A stretch of 64,000 nt of DNA from the NCBI GenBank assembly GCA_052143575.1, contig JBKQSP010000069.1, positions 1-64,000 of the forward strand, given 5' to 3'. Position 1 is the stretch's first letter. Every line of letters begins with the position of its first letter. Under the pieces are notes generated by a model. The model worked only from the letters and a program-made list of their open reading frames with translations. It was not told the DNA's origin and searched no databases. The DNA is from JAKACA01 sp052143575 (lineage in GTDB: Bacteria; Actinomycetota; Acidimicrobiia; Acidimicrobiales; Bog-793). Both the position numbers and the translations under genes were made by a program. Shown here in pieces: positions 1-8,956 of this stretch.

Positions 1-411
1 GTGCCCATCGTGACCTCGGTCTCGCGCGAGATCTTCTCGCTCACTCCACCCGGCGAGCGGGAAGGAGCCATGGCGCTCGGGGCGACGAAGGCATCGGTCA
101 TCCGCACTGTCGTGCTGCCCTTCGGCCGCGGCGGATTCATCGGGGCGGTCATGCTCGGGCTCGGGCGCGCCCTCGGCGAGACGATCGCCGTCGCCATCAT
201 CATCTCCCCCTCCTTCATCATCACCGCCCACCTCCTGAGCCCGGGGGCCAACTCCATCGCCGCCCTCATCGCCCGTGAGTTCGGCCAAGGTGGCAAGACA
301 GGGGCGGAGGCCCTCCTCGGGGCGGGTTTCGTGCTCTTCGTGTTCACGCTCGTCGTCAACTTCGCCGCCTCTTACATCGTGAACCGCTCCCGCACCGGGG
401 CGAGCGCCTGA
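1..411 (+). CDS. pstC: Phosphate ABC transporter permease PstC, C-terminal part
   Basis: Only the last 136 residues are in the window; the reading frame is open from base 1, so the GTG there is probably internal. PstC is one of the two inner-membrane subunits that form the high-affinity phosphate channel. Visible are the permease EAA loop (EGAMALGATKASV), which docks on the ATPase, the usual GRALGETIAV helix, and a last membrane segment followed by a short basic tail. The stop overlaps the pstA start by one base, and pstA, pstB and a PstS-like gene follow, so the assignment is secure. Any promoter or Pho-type control site lies before the window. Confidence 0.93.
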   Translation: MPIVTSVSREIFSLTPPGEREGAMALGATKASVIRTVVLPFGRGGFIGAVMLGLGRALGETIAVAIIISPSFIITAHLLSPGANSIAALIAREFGQGGKTGAEALLGAGFVLFVFTLVVNFAASYIVNRSRTGASA

Positions 412-1552
412 TGACGATCGCCTCCCTCAAGCGCGTGACGCAGCGGGGCGCCACCCCGCAGGCAACGAACGGCCTGCAACACCGCCGGCCGAGGACGTTC
501 ACACCGACCGACCTCGCCCTCCTCGTAGCTTCCGCCGCCTCGGCCGTCTGCCTCGTCTGGTTCGTCTTCTACCAGCTGACGCTGTTCTCGGGGGCGGCCG
601 GCTTCGTGATGGCCTCCATGGCGGTCTTCCTCGTGATGTACTACTTCGCCAACCGTCAGGTCTTCGACCGCATGGTGGCGGCCGACCGTGTCGTGGCCTC
701 CCTCGTGACCTTCGGCTCCGTCGGTGTCGTGGTGGCGCTCGGGCTCGTCGTCGGCTTCCTCTACACGCGCGGGCACGGCCTCATCAGCTGGCACCTCTTC
801 ACCCAGGACCAGCACACGGTGACCCAGACGGCACCGGCGAGCTCCGGCGGCATCTCGCACGCCATCATGGGAACGCTCGAGCAGGTCGGCCTCGCCGTCG
901 TCATCGGGGCGCCGGCCGGGGTGGCCACCGCCGTGTTCCTGAACGAGGTCGGCGGCCGCATCACGGCCGCCATCCGGATCGTGATCACGGCCATGAGCGC
1001 CGTGCCGTCCATCGTGGCCGGCCTGTTCATCTACGTGCTGCTCATCACGGAGTTCAACTACGGCTTCCGCGGTTTCGCCGGCTCACTCGCCCTCGCCATC
1101 CTCCTGTTGCCCAACATCACGCGCACGACCGAGGAAGTGCTCAAGGTCGTGCATGGGTCGCTCCGCGAGGCCTCCATGGCACTCGGGGCTCCGGAGTGGC
1201 GGACCGTCTGGTCCGTCGTCTTGCCGACGGCCCGCACGGGCATCGCCACGGCCGTGCTGCTCGGCATCGCCCGCATCGTCGGCGAGACGGCACCGCTCCT
1301 CGTGACGGTGTCGAGCAGTGCCTATTTCAACCCCAACCCGTTCCAGAACCCGCAGGAGGCGCTCCCCACCTTCGTCTGGCAGTTCTACCAACTGCCCCTT
1401 TCGAAGGACGTCGAGCGTGCCTTTGCCGCCGGCCTCGTCCTCGTCGGACTCGTCATCGTCCTGTTCGTCCTCGCCCGTCTCGTCGCCTCGATCCGGCCCG
1501 GATCGATCCACCGCATGGCCACGAGGTTCAAGCGCAGCCCAGTGGAGGCATC

Positions 1553-1556
<4 letters not shown>
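411..1556 (+). CDS. pstA: Phosphate ABC transporter permease PstA
   Basis: Second channel subunit of the PstSCAB phosphate importer. The 381-residue protein is longer than most PstA (about 280-300), owing to a polar N-terminal extension of about 40 residues and an extra pair of membrane segments near residues 43-90. The core shows the permease helices and the EAA loop (REASMALGAPEWRTVWSVVL), then RIVGETAPLL, typical of PstA. The ATG overlaps the pstC stop by one base and the stop overlaps the pstB GTG, so the three are translationally coupled. The family call is certain; the role of the extension is unknown. Confidence 0.95.
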
Positions 1557-2390
<834 letters not shown>

Positions 2391-2413
<23 letters not shown>

Positions 2414-4082
2414 CGCTTCGGCGACATCAGCCGCCGAAGCTTCCCACCTTGTCCGCCAGGGCGGAGCCGGCCGCTTGCGACGATCGGTGCTGGCCGCTGC
2501 CGTCATCCTCGGCATCATCGCTCCCGCCAGTGTCGTCGCCGCTGTCGGCGCCACGTCGTTCAGCGCCGCACCAGCCCTCGCCAATGGGCCCCTCATCAAC
2601 GGCGGCGGCTCCAGCTACGCCGCTGTCGCCATCGACCAGTGGCGGGCGGAGATCCTCTCCATCGACGGCGACAACGTCAACTACAACACGTCCTCCTCCG
2701 TCATCGGCCTGAACGAGTTCGCCCAGAACCAGCTCGATTTCGGGGCGTCCGAGATCGGCTACTCGACCGGGCAGGCTTCCAACACGCCGACCGAGCGCTA
2801 TCAGTACCTGCCGGACGTGGCCGGGGCGACCTGCCTCATGTACAACCTCACCGACATCACCGGCCACCCGATCACACAGCTGCTCCTCAACAGCCGGCTC
2901 CTCGCCGAGATGTTCTCCGGGCAGATCAAGTTCTGGGACGACCCGCAGATCAAGGCGCTCAACGGCGGCGTCCTGCTTCCCCACACACCCATCGCCGTCG
3001 TCTGGCGGACCGACGCCTCCGGTGACAACTACCTCTTCTCGGAATATCTCGCCTTCGAGCAGGCAAGCATCTGGAACCCCTTCGCGAAGTCGATGCTGTA
3101 CCCGCCGGGCGCCGACGCCGTCTTCCCCTACCCGCAACAGGGCGGCTACCCGAAGAAGTACGACCTGACGGGCTGGATCGGGGCACAGGGCTCGGACATC
3201 GCCTCCAACGACGTCGCCGCCCAGAACGGCGCCATCACCTACGTCGAGACGGCCTATGCCTACGAGCACGCCAAGCCGTGTGCCTACATCGAGAACGCCA
3301 GCGGCCACTACGTCATCCCGACAGAGGAGAACGACGCCGTCGCCCTCGAAGGTGCTGAGCTCCTGCCGGATCTCGAGCAGAAGCTGCAGGGCGTCTACAC
3401 GAACCCACTCTCGGACGCCTACCCCATCTCGGCCTACAGCTACCTCATCACCGAGGAAGGCACCGAGACACCGCAGAAAGGGGCCGTCCTCGGGCAGTTC
3501 ATCGAGTTCCTCGCCTGTCGCGGGCAGGACTCGGCCGGCCAACTCGGCTACTCACCCCTGCCGCCAAACCTCGTGCAGGACGACTTCAACGCCGTCGACC
3601 GCATCGCCGGAGCCGCCAAGGCACCGGCGAAGCCGACGGCCGCCAACTGTCCCAACCCGTACGTCGACGGCGAGACGCCGCTCCCCGGGGAGCCCGGCGT
3701 CGAGGGCTCCAACCCGGGCGGCGTCACTACGCCGACGACCACGACCGTGCCGACAGGCTCAGGCTCGAAGACCGGCTCGAAGGGGTCGGGGCACCACCAC
3801 AAGAAGGGTCACACGTCCACGACGACGGTGACGACGCAGCCCTCGAAAGGCGGGGGTGGTGGCGTCCTCACCGGTCCGACGAAGTCGAGCTCATCGGGGA
3901 TCATCCCGGGCTACAAGCTCTTGCAGGCCGTCACCGGCCTCGCAGGTCACGCCGGCCCTTCCGGGACGATGCTCTGGGGTGGCCTCGTGGCGTCGCTCAT
4001 CGTCCTCGTCCTTCCGGCAGTGCTGCTCGGGCGGCGCCGACGCGCCACGCCGAAGGCCCTCCCCGCCAGGATCGGGAAATGA
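2391..4082 (+). CDS. pstS: Membrane-anchored phosphate-binding protein, PstS family
   Basis: Extracytoplasmic phosphate receptor for PstCAB. The ATG lies inside the end of pstB (23-base overlap). The 563-residue protein has a basic N-region and a signal-type helix (about residues 30-60), then a PstS fold from about 68 to 430. The fold opens with NGGGSSYAAVAIDQW and includes ASEIGYSTG, MFSGQIKFW and VVWRTDASGDNYLFSEYL, which line up with the phosphate-contact loops of PstS. The C-terminal 130 residues are a Gly/Ser/Thr/Lys-rich stalk with a HHHKK patch, one membrane helix (about 528-546) and a RRRR tail. The protein therefore appears tethered by its C-terminus and not by a lipobox, which is unusual for PstS. 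Confidence 0.88.
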
Positions 4083-4109
4083 AGACCCGCCAGGATCCGG
4101 AAATGAAGA
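4062..4109 (+). repeat. 24-bp tandem duplication over a stop/start junction
   Basis: Two adjacent 24-base copies (4062-4085 and 4086-4109) differ only at 4074/4098. Each contains an AGGA ribosome-site core and an ATG eight bases further on, so the duplication yields two in-frame ATG starts (4079 and 4103), each with its own Shine-Dalgarno. The first copy also holds the stop codon of the preceding gene. Confidence 0.9.
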
Positions 4110-6286
4110 AATGTGACCGCACGACCATGAGAACCGACAAGGAGCCCGTCGCGACGACGGCCACGGCGGGCGTGGTGCGCACGGTCGGCCGCCTCTTGGC
4201 CGCCATCGCCGCCGGATTGTGGTTCGTCGTGCTCGTCGCCCCGGGCGCCTCGGCGACGTCAAGACCGGCCATCGTCACGACGCATGCTGGCAGCTCGTCG
4301 TGCCCGACCGGGGCAAGCTGTGCCACCATCCCGTCCCCGTGCCCGAAGGGCAAGGTGTGCCCAGAGGTCATCATCTCGCCGGCGACGAACCTCGGGTCGA
4401 ATCAGTGGGTCTTCATCTCGGCCGAGCACTTCCCGCCCGGTGCCATCATCTACGTCTACTACTGCTCGGACAAGACGACGCTCGCCCAGGCCGATCCCCT
4501 TTGCATGCTGCAGCCGACTCCAGAGTTGCTCAACCCGCAGATCGCCCTCACGGCCTCCCCGAGTGGCTCTGCCGCCATCAGCTTCGAGACGGAGGAGAAC
4601 GCCAACGACGGCAACACCGCCCTCGTCGGCAAGATCCCGGGGACGCAGACGACCGGCTCCTTCTACTGCGACGACGACCCGGACCCGTGCTCGATCGACG
4701 TCACCGACCCGCTCCTCAACTCGGGCGGCGTCGTCAACCTCGTCCTCAACCCGAAGAACGCCGTCGCCGTGCCCATCACCTTCGCCAAGCCGACGGGCGG
4801 CTGCCCGTCCGCGACATTCGTGTCCTCGGCGAGCGAGTTCGGCATCGACCGGCTCTTTCCGATCGCCGCCCAGTACGACTGCACCGGCAAGGCACCCGCC
4901 ATCGCCGTCAATGTCGCCAACGACTCCCTCTCTGCGGTGACGAGTGTCGTCGGCGGGGCCTCCGACATCGCCTTCATCGACGACCCGAACTCGCCCGACG
5001 TGCAAGCCGAGCTCGCCCAGCTCGACATCGGCGGCGCCCAGGGCTACACGCTCGTCCCGGTCGCCTTGAGCTCGCTCGTGATCGCCTTCAAAGCCACGAT
5101 GGCGACAGACGACACCTCGACCGTCGTGCCCGACGACACGTTCTCACTCACGCCCAACATGGTGGCCGGCCTCATCACGAACGACTACTCGTATGTGACG
5201 GGAGCCGACCTCGCCAAGTGCGGCCGAGCCTACGGAGGAACCTGTCCACTCCTCGAGGCCATCAACGACGTACCGGGTTTCCGCGGACCGGGAGAGTACG
5301 GCGGCTACGTGCGGGCCGATACCTCGAGCAGCACGGGCGAGGTGTTCAGCTGGCTCTGTGATGCCCCGACGGTCCCCGTCTACCTCCACGGGTTCAAGGT
5401 GCGCGAACGCAACTCGGCCGCCAGCGTGCTCGTGAGTGGCCTGCAGGGAGGAGGCGACACGAAGCTGAAGTCCTGCCCGGACACCGACGTGTTCCCCTCC
5501 CTCCTTAACGTCTTCGCCTGGGTGGCCGGCTCCGACCCGAGCACGCAGGTCACCAAGCTCTCCGCCTTCGTGCCGCCGCCGAACGCCACCGTGCAGCCCG
5601 TGGCGGGTTTCGCACCCATGAACGCCTCCGAGGCGAACTACTACGGTCTGCTCCCCGCCGCCTTGCAAAACGCCTCTGGGCGTTTCGTCCTGCCGACGGC
5701 CACGTCCCTCGATGCTGCGGTGGCCGATTCCACCCATAACGCCAACGGCACACTCTCGCCCAATTTCACCCGCCGCAACCCGGCCGCCTACCCCCTCCCG
5801 GAAATCTGGTACGCCGTCGTGCCCATCGCTCACCAATCCCACCTCCAGCAGGCCGCCGAGCGCACGTTGCTCGACGACATCCTCAAGCTGAGCGCCGGAT
5901 CGCAGCGTCGGGATCTGCCACCTGGCTTCGTGCCCTTGCCGCCTTCGCTTGCCCGGCAGGCCTCCCGGACGATCAGCCGCGACCTCTTCGTCGTGCCACC
6001 CACGACGACGACCACGACAACGACGACCACGACGACGACCACGCAGCCGAAGGTCACCCCGACGACGAAAGCTCCCGTGACGCCCACCACCCAGCCGAAA
6101 GTGACGGCTACCACGACACCGAAAGCGCCACCGACGACCCGGGCCTTCCAGTCGACGGCCTTCTCGGTCGCCGGTCACAGTGACAGCTGGATGGCGCCGG
6201 CCTTCGTGTCCGTCGTGGCGGGGGCGATGCTCTTCGGGCCGGGCTTGCTACTGAAGACGCGGCGCCGATCCGGGGGGGTGATCTGA
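4079..6286 (+). CDS. Second, divergent PstS-like binding protein with membrane anchor
   Basis: The 735-residue protein starts four bases inside the preceding gene (ATGA); an equally good in-frame ATG lies at 4103. A basic N-terminus and a hydrophobic helix ending GASA (about residues 38-60) form a signal. Residues about 70-230 are a Cys-containing N-terminal domain without a clear family. Residues about 235-580 look like a divergent PstS fold: VALSSLVIAFK, NMVAGLITNDYSY and YVRADTSSSTGEVFSWL align with the PstS core and phosphate-contact segment. Next come a run of 14 Thr, TTxKxP-type repeats, a C-terminal helix and KTRRR. It is probably a second ligand-binding subunit for the same transporter; whether the ligand is phosphate is not shown. 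Confidence 0.72.
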   Translation: MKTRQDPEMKKCDRTTMRTDKEPVATTATAGVVRTVGRLLAAIAAGLWFVVLVAPGASATSRPAIVTTHAGSSSCPTGASCATIPSPCPKGKVCPEVIISPATNLGSNQWVFISAEHFPPGAIIYVYYCSDKTTLAQADPLCMLQPTPELLNPQIALTASPSGSAAISFETEENANDGNTALVGKIPGTQTTGSFYCDDDPDPCSIDVTDPLLNSGGVVNLVLNPKNAVAVPITFAKPTGGCPSATFVSSASEFGIDRLFPIAAQYDCTGKAPAIAVNVANDSLSAVTSVVGGASDIAFIDDPNSPDVQAELAQLDIGGAQGYTLVPVALSSLVIAFKATMATDDTSTVVPDDTFSLTPNMVAGLITNDYSYVTGADLAKCGRAYGGTCPLLEAINDVPGFRGPGEYGGYVRADTSSSTGEVFSWLCDAPTVPVYLHGFKVRERNSAASVLVSGLQGGGDTKLKSCPDTDVFPSLLNVFAWVAGSDPSTQVTKLSAFVPPPNATVQPVAGFAPMNASEANYYGLLPAALQNASGRFVLPTATSLDAAVADSTHNANGTLSPNFTRRNPAAYPLPEIWYAVVPIAHQSHLQQAAERTLLDDILKLSAGSQRRDLPPGFVPLPPSLARQASRTISRDLFVVPPTTTTTTTTTTTTTTQPKVTPTTKAPVTPTTQPKVTATTTPKAPPTTRAFQSTAFSVAGHSDSWMAPAFVSVVAGAMLFGPGLLLKTRRRSGGVI

Positions 6287-6287
6287 C

Positions 6288-7283
6288 GTGTCCGTCACGA
6301 GACCTGACGAGCCAGGTGACCTCGAGCGTCCTCAGCCCCGCCTCGTCTTCGTGGACGGGGCGAGCACACTGCCCGACGAGGACGACATGCCGATCGTGAC
6401 GCCTGGCACGAGGACGCCACGACCGGGGCGTCGCCCTGCCCTCGAGAACCTCGGTCTTGCCCTCACCCTCGCCGGCGCCGTCCTCCTGCTGTTCACCGGC
6501 TACCTCTTCGGCTGGTCCGACCTGCAGGTGGCCCACAACCAGCACCGACTCCTCACGACCTACGCCGTCGGCACCTGCCCGAAGTACTCGCCCTCGTGCG
6601 CCGCCGAGTACGCCGCCTTCAACGGCGTGGCGCCCCCGGACGGGCAAGCGGCCGCCGTACTCCAGATCCCGGCGCTCGGGCTGCGCGCCGTCGTCGTCGA
6701 AGGCACGACCGCCTCCGACCTGCAGCAGGGCCCCGGCCTCATGCCGGCGACGTCGGCCCCCGGCTCCGCCGGCGAGGCCGTCATCGCGGGCCGCAAGCTC
6801 ACCTTCGGTGGAGTGTTCGCCCACATCGGCGAGCTTCGTCCGGGCGACGCCATCGACGTCGTGGACTTCCTCGGCGGCTTCAAATTCGTCGTCACCGACA
6901 ACTTCGTCGTCCCGGCCGGCCAGACGCTTCCGGTGCTGCGCTCGAACCTTGGCCTGCTGGCGCTCGTCACCTCGGCCCAAGCGGTGCCCCCCTCGGGCTT
7001 CGAGGTGGTGGAGGCGAGGCTCGTCGGCAACCCCGTGCCAGCCCCTCATCGCCCGCCCGGCCCGACGGTGCAGTCGGAGCTAGCCCTCGGTGGCGACAGC
7101 GCCGCCTGGCTCGGCCTGGCGGGCTGGGGGGCAGCCCTCGTGATCCTCCTCATCGGCACCGTCATCGCCTACCGGCGCACGGGCCGTACGCTCCTCGTCT
7201 ACGTGCTCTCGACCCCCATCCTGCTCCCGGTTGCGCTCTTCACGTTTCAAAATGCCGCCCGGCTTCTGCCGGCGACGATGTGA
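6288..7283 (+). CDS. Sortase-fold membrane protein lacking the catalytic triad
   Basis: The start is GTG one base after the previous stop. The 331-residue protein has one helix at about 53-73, an external domain at about 120-245, and two helices at about 273-296 and 302-318. The external domain follows class D/E sortases segment by segment: LQIPALGLRAVVVEG, LQQGPGLMP, PGSAGEAVIAG, FAHIGELRPGDAI and VLRSNLGLLALVTS. At the three positions that define sortases, however, the catalytic His after VIAG is Arg169, the Cys after LVT is Ser229, and no Arg occupies the expected site near 236. If the alignment holds, it cannot perform the Cys transpeptidase reaction. The operon position suggests a structural or scaffolding role with the two anchored binding proteins. 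Confidence 0.7.
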   Translation: MSVTRPDEPGDLERPQPRLVFVDGASTLPDEDDMPIVTPGTRTPRPGRRPALENLGLALTLAGAVLLLFTGYLFGWSDLQVAHNQHRLLTTYAVGTCPKYSPSCAAEYAAFNGVAPPDGQAAAVLQIPALGLRAVVVEGTTASDLQQGPGLMPATSAPGSAGEAVIAGRKLTFGGVFAHIGELRPGDAIDVVDFLGGFKFVVTDNFVVPAGQTLPVLRSNLGLLALVTSAQAVPPSGFEVVEARLVGNPVPAPHRPPGPTVQSELALGGDSAAWLGLAGWGAALVILLIGTVIAYRRTGRTLLVYVLSTPILLPVALFTFQNAARLLPATM

Positions 7284-7299
7284 CCGAGGGAGCCTCACC

Positions 7300-7800
7300 A
7301 TGACCCGGACCGCCCGACGCCATCGCGTCGCGCTCGCTGTGACCGTGCTTTCGGTCGTGTTGGCGGGTTGCTCGGCGGGCGGCGCCGGCACGACGACGCA
7401 ACCGTCCACGACCTTGGCGATCACCACGACGACCGTCCACTACGTGCCTCAGTACGTGAGCGTCGGCGGCCACCAGGTGCTCGTTCCCACGGAGAACGAT
7501 CACGTGCCGATCAGCAGCGCCACCGGTATCGGGCAGAACGTCATCATCACGGCGAGCGGCTTCGAGCCGGCCAAGCTGTATGCCGCCAGCGGAGTCCCCA
7601 TCGTGTTCACGAACCTCACGGACGTCACTCAGGTCGTCCACTTCCACGATTTCCCCACCATCGACAACTCGAAGCCGATCTCCCCCGGCGGATCGTGGTC
7701 GTTCCACTACGGCGCCGTCGTGAACGTCGTCTACGGCAGCCGCGCAGGGTCGTCTCTCGGGCTCCTCTATATCGGAAGCTGTCCCCCGAACTGCGGCTGA
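7300..7800 (+). CDS. Cupredoxin-like lipoprotein
   Basis: The 166-residue product starts at ATG 7300, with a GAGGGAG-type ribosome site 9 bases upstream, 16 bases after the sortase-like gene. The N-terminus is a lipoprotein signal (TRTARRHR, hydrophobic helix, lipobox LAGC with Cys24). A Thr-rich spacer follows. The rest resembles a cupredoxin beta-sandwich: VPIVFTNLTDVTQVVHFHDFP, then SPGGSWSFHYG and a C-terminal GSCPPNCG. A His-rich HFHDF and a late Cys are present, but a full type-1 copper ligand set is not obvious. It is the last gene of the phosphate operon; any link to phosphate uptake or to the anchored binding proteins is inferred from position only. Confidence 0.6.
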   Translation: MTRTARRHRVALAVTVLSVVLAGCSAGGAGTTTQPSTTLAITTTTVHYVPQYVSVGGHQVLVPTENDHVPISSATGIGQNVIITASGFEPAKLYAASGVPIVFTNLTDVTQVVHFHDFPTIDNSKPISPGGSWSFHYGAVVNVVYGSRAGSSLGLLYIGSCPPNCG

Positions 7801-7859
7801 GAGGGCGCCGCGCCGCCGGTCCTCACACCGAGGAGAACCCGGGGCCGGCGCCCGATGAC

Positions 7860-8543
7860 CTACTGCTGGGGCGGCGGCTGGTAGTCGCCCGGCGGCGGAT
7901 AGGACGGGGGCGGCTGGTAGTCGCCCGGGGGCGGGTAGGAGGGGGGCGGCTGGTAGTCGCCCGGGGGCGGGCCATAGCCGGGCTGAGGCTGGCCGTAGCC
8001 GGGAGGCGGGCCGTATCCGGGCTGGCCGTAGCCGGGCTGCTGCCCGTAGGGATCCTGTCCATACGGCGGCTGGCCATAGCCGGGCTGGCCGTATTGCTGG
8101 GGACCGAGACCGCCTTGCTGGCCGAACGTGCCGCCGCCGGCGCCGAGGGCTGCCGGGCCGCGATAGGTGGCCGGACCGAGCCAGAGGATGTAATAGAAGA
8201 TGATCGAGACGACCGGAATGATGAGACCGATGGCGAAGGGCACCTCCTTGCCAAAGCTCTTGGCGAGGTCGAGTGCCACGATGATGTAGATGACAAACAA
8301 AGCAAGGCTGCCGACGAACGGGATGATGGCGAGCAGGATCAGCCACGTCCACCAGGTGGGCCGGCCGACGATCTTCAGCATCAGGTAGAAGTTGTAGATG
8401 GGCACGAAGCCCGCCCAGAAGGGCTGGCCGGCCTTCTGAAACACCCCGCCGAGGGCAATGGCGATGATGACGTAGAACGCCAACTCGAATACGAGGATCC
8501 CGGCGCCGGTGTAGGCGCTGTATACGTTGCCTAGTAGGCCCAC
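7860..8543 (-). CDS. DUF5684-like membrane protein with Tyr/Pro/Gln-rich tail
   Basis: 227 residues, GTG start with GGAGG seven bases upstream. The N-terminal 130 residues contain about four membrane segments and the pattern KAGQPFWAGFVPIYNFYLMLKI, followed by DLAKSFGKEVPFAIGLIIP. This matches the small family of four-helix proteins annotated DUF5684. The C-terminal 90 residues are YGQPGYGQPP-type low-complexity sequence ending in three PPPGDYQPPP units, probably cytoplasmic and disordered. Such tails occur in actinobacterial membrane and division-associated proteins, but no function is known. It converges on the lipoprotein gene with a 59-base gap. Confidence 0.75.
   Translation of the reverse strand: MGLLGNVYSAYTGAGILVFELAFYVIIAIALGGVFQKAGQPFWAGFVPIYNFYLMLKIVGRPTWWTWLILLAIIPFVGSLALFVIYIIVALDLAKSFGKEVPFAIGLIIPVVSIIFYYILWLGPATYRGPAALGAGGGTFGQQGGLGPQQYGQPGYGQPPYGQDPYGQQPGYGQPGYGPPPGYGQPQPGYGPPPGDYQPPPSYPPPGDYQPPPSYPPPGDYQPPPQQ
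7874..7970 (-). repeat. 36-bp tandem repeat coding for GDYQPPPSYPPP units
   Basis: Three near-identical copies begin at about 7874, 7910 and 7946 (+ strand core GCGGCTGGTAGTCGCCC). The period of 36 is a multiple of three, so copy-number change would alter only the length of the disordered tail of the encoded protein. Confidence 0.85.
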
Positions 8544-8656
8544 CCTGTGACCTCCCGGTCGGTCAGACGACGCTCCCTGTGATTCTTAGCAGGTGTGCGG
8601 GGTCCCGCGGTGATGTTGCCCGCCATCATCGCAGACCTCCCCGTCGCGGTGAAAGT

Positions 8657-8956
8657 TCAGGCGAGCGTCACGGAGCCGTACGTGCTGCACAGGCCAAAGG
8701 CGTCGATCATGACGAAAGCCACCACGAGGGCGATGACGAGAGCCGTACGCCAGCGCTTGGTACCCGAGACGATGGCGGGGGGCATGTACCACTGCGGCAA
8801 GACCAGCGGCAGGCGCCCCAGGTAGATCGAGACGGGAACAGCGTCCTCGTCGATCGGCCCGTCCGGATCGGCCGCCAGCGCCAGCTCGGCGAGCTCCTCC
8901 TCGGAGAACGCGCTCTCGGGGGCCACCTCAGGCACGCTCTCGGCGGCGGCCGTCAC
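8657..8956 (-). CDS. Small one-helix membrane protein downstream of the diguanylate cyclase
   Basis: 99 residues; the ATG overlaps the stop of the diguanylate cyclase by four bases (ATGA), so the two are co-translated. The first half is acidic (SEEELAELALAADPDGPIDED), followed by a segment LPLVLPQWYMPPAIVSGTKRWR, a single membrane helix near 70-90 and a short external end. I do not recognise a family. The acidic cytoplasmic N-terminus and tight coupling suggest a membrane partner or anchor for the cyclase, which itself has no membrane segment; this is inference. Confidence 0.6.
   Translation of the reverse strand: MTAAAESVPEVAPESAFSEEELAELALAADPDGPIDEDAVPVSIYLGRLPLVLPQWYMPPAIVSGTKRWRTALVIALVVAFVMIDAFGLCSTYGSVTLA

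Noticed and set aside
5998..6130. ACG-rich simple repeat near the end of the second receptor gene
   Set aside because: It is the codon run for the poly-Thr stalk, not a regulatory or mobile repeat.
6288..7283. Calling the gene a functional class E sortase
   Set aside because: All three catalytic positions are substituted, and no LPxTG-like sorting signal is evident at the ends of the anchored neighbours.
7874..7970. Regularly spaced 36-bp repeats that could look like a CRISPR array
   Set aside because: The repeats are contiguous in one reading frame with no unique spacers of constant length, encode Pro/Tyr units, and no cas gene is nearby.
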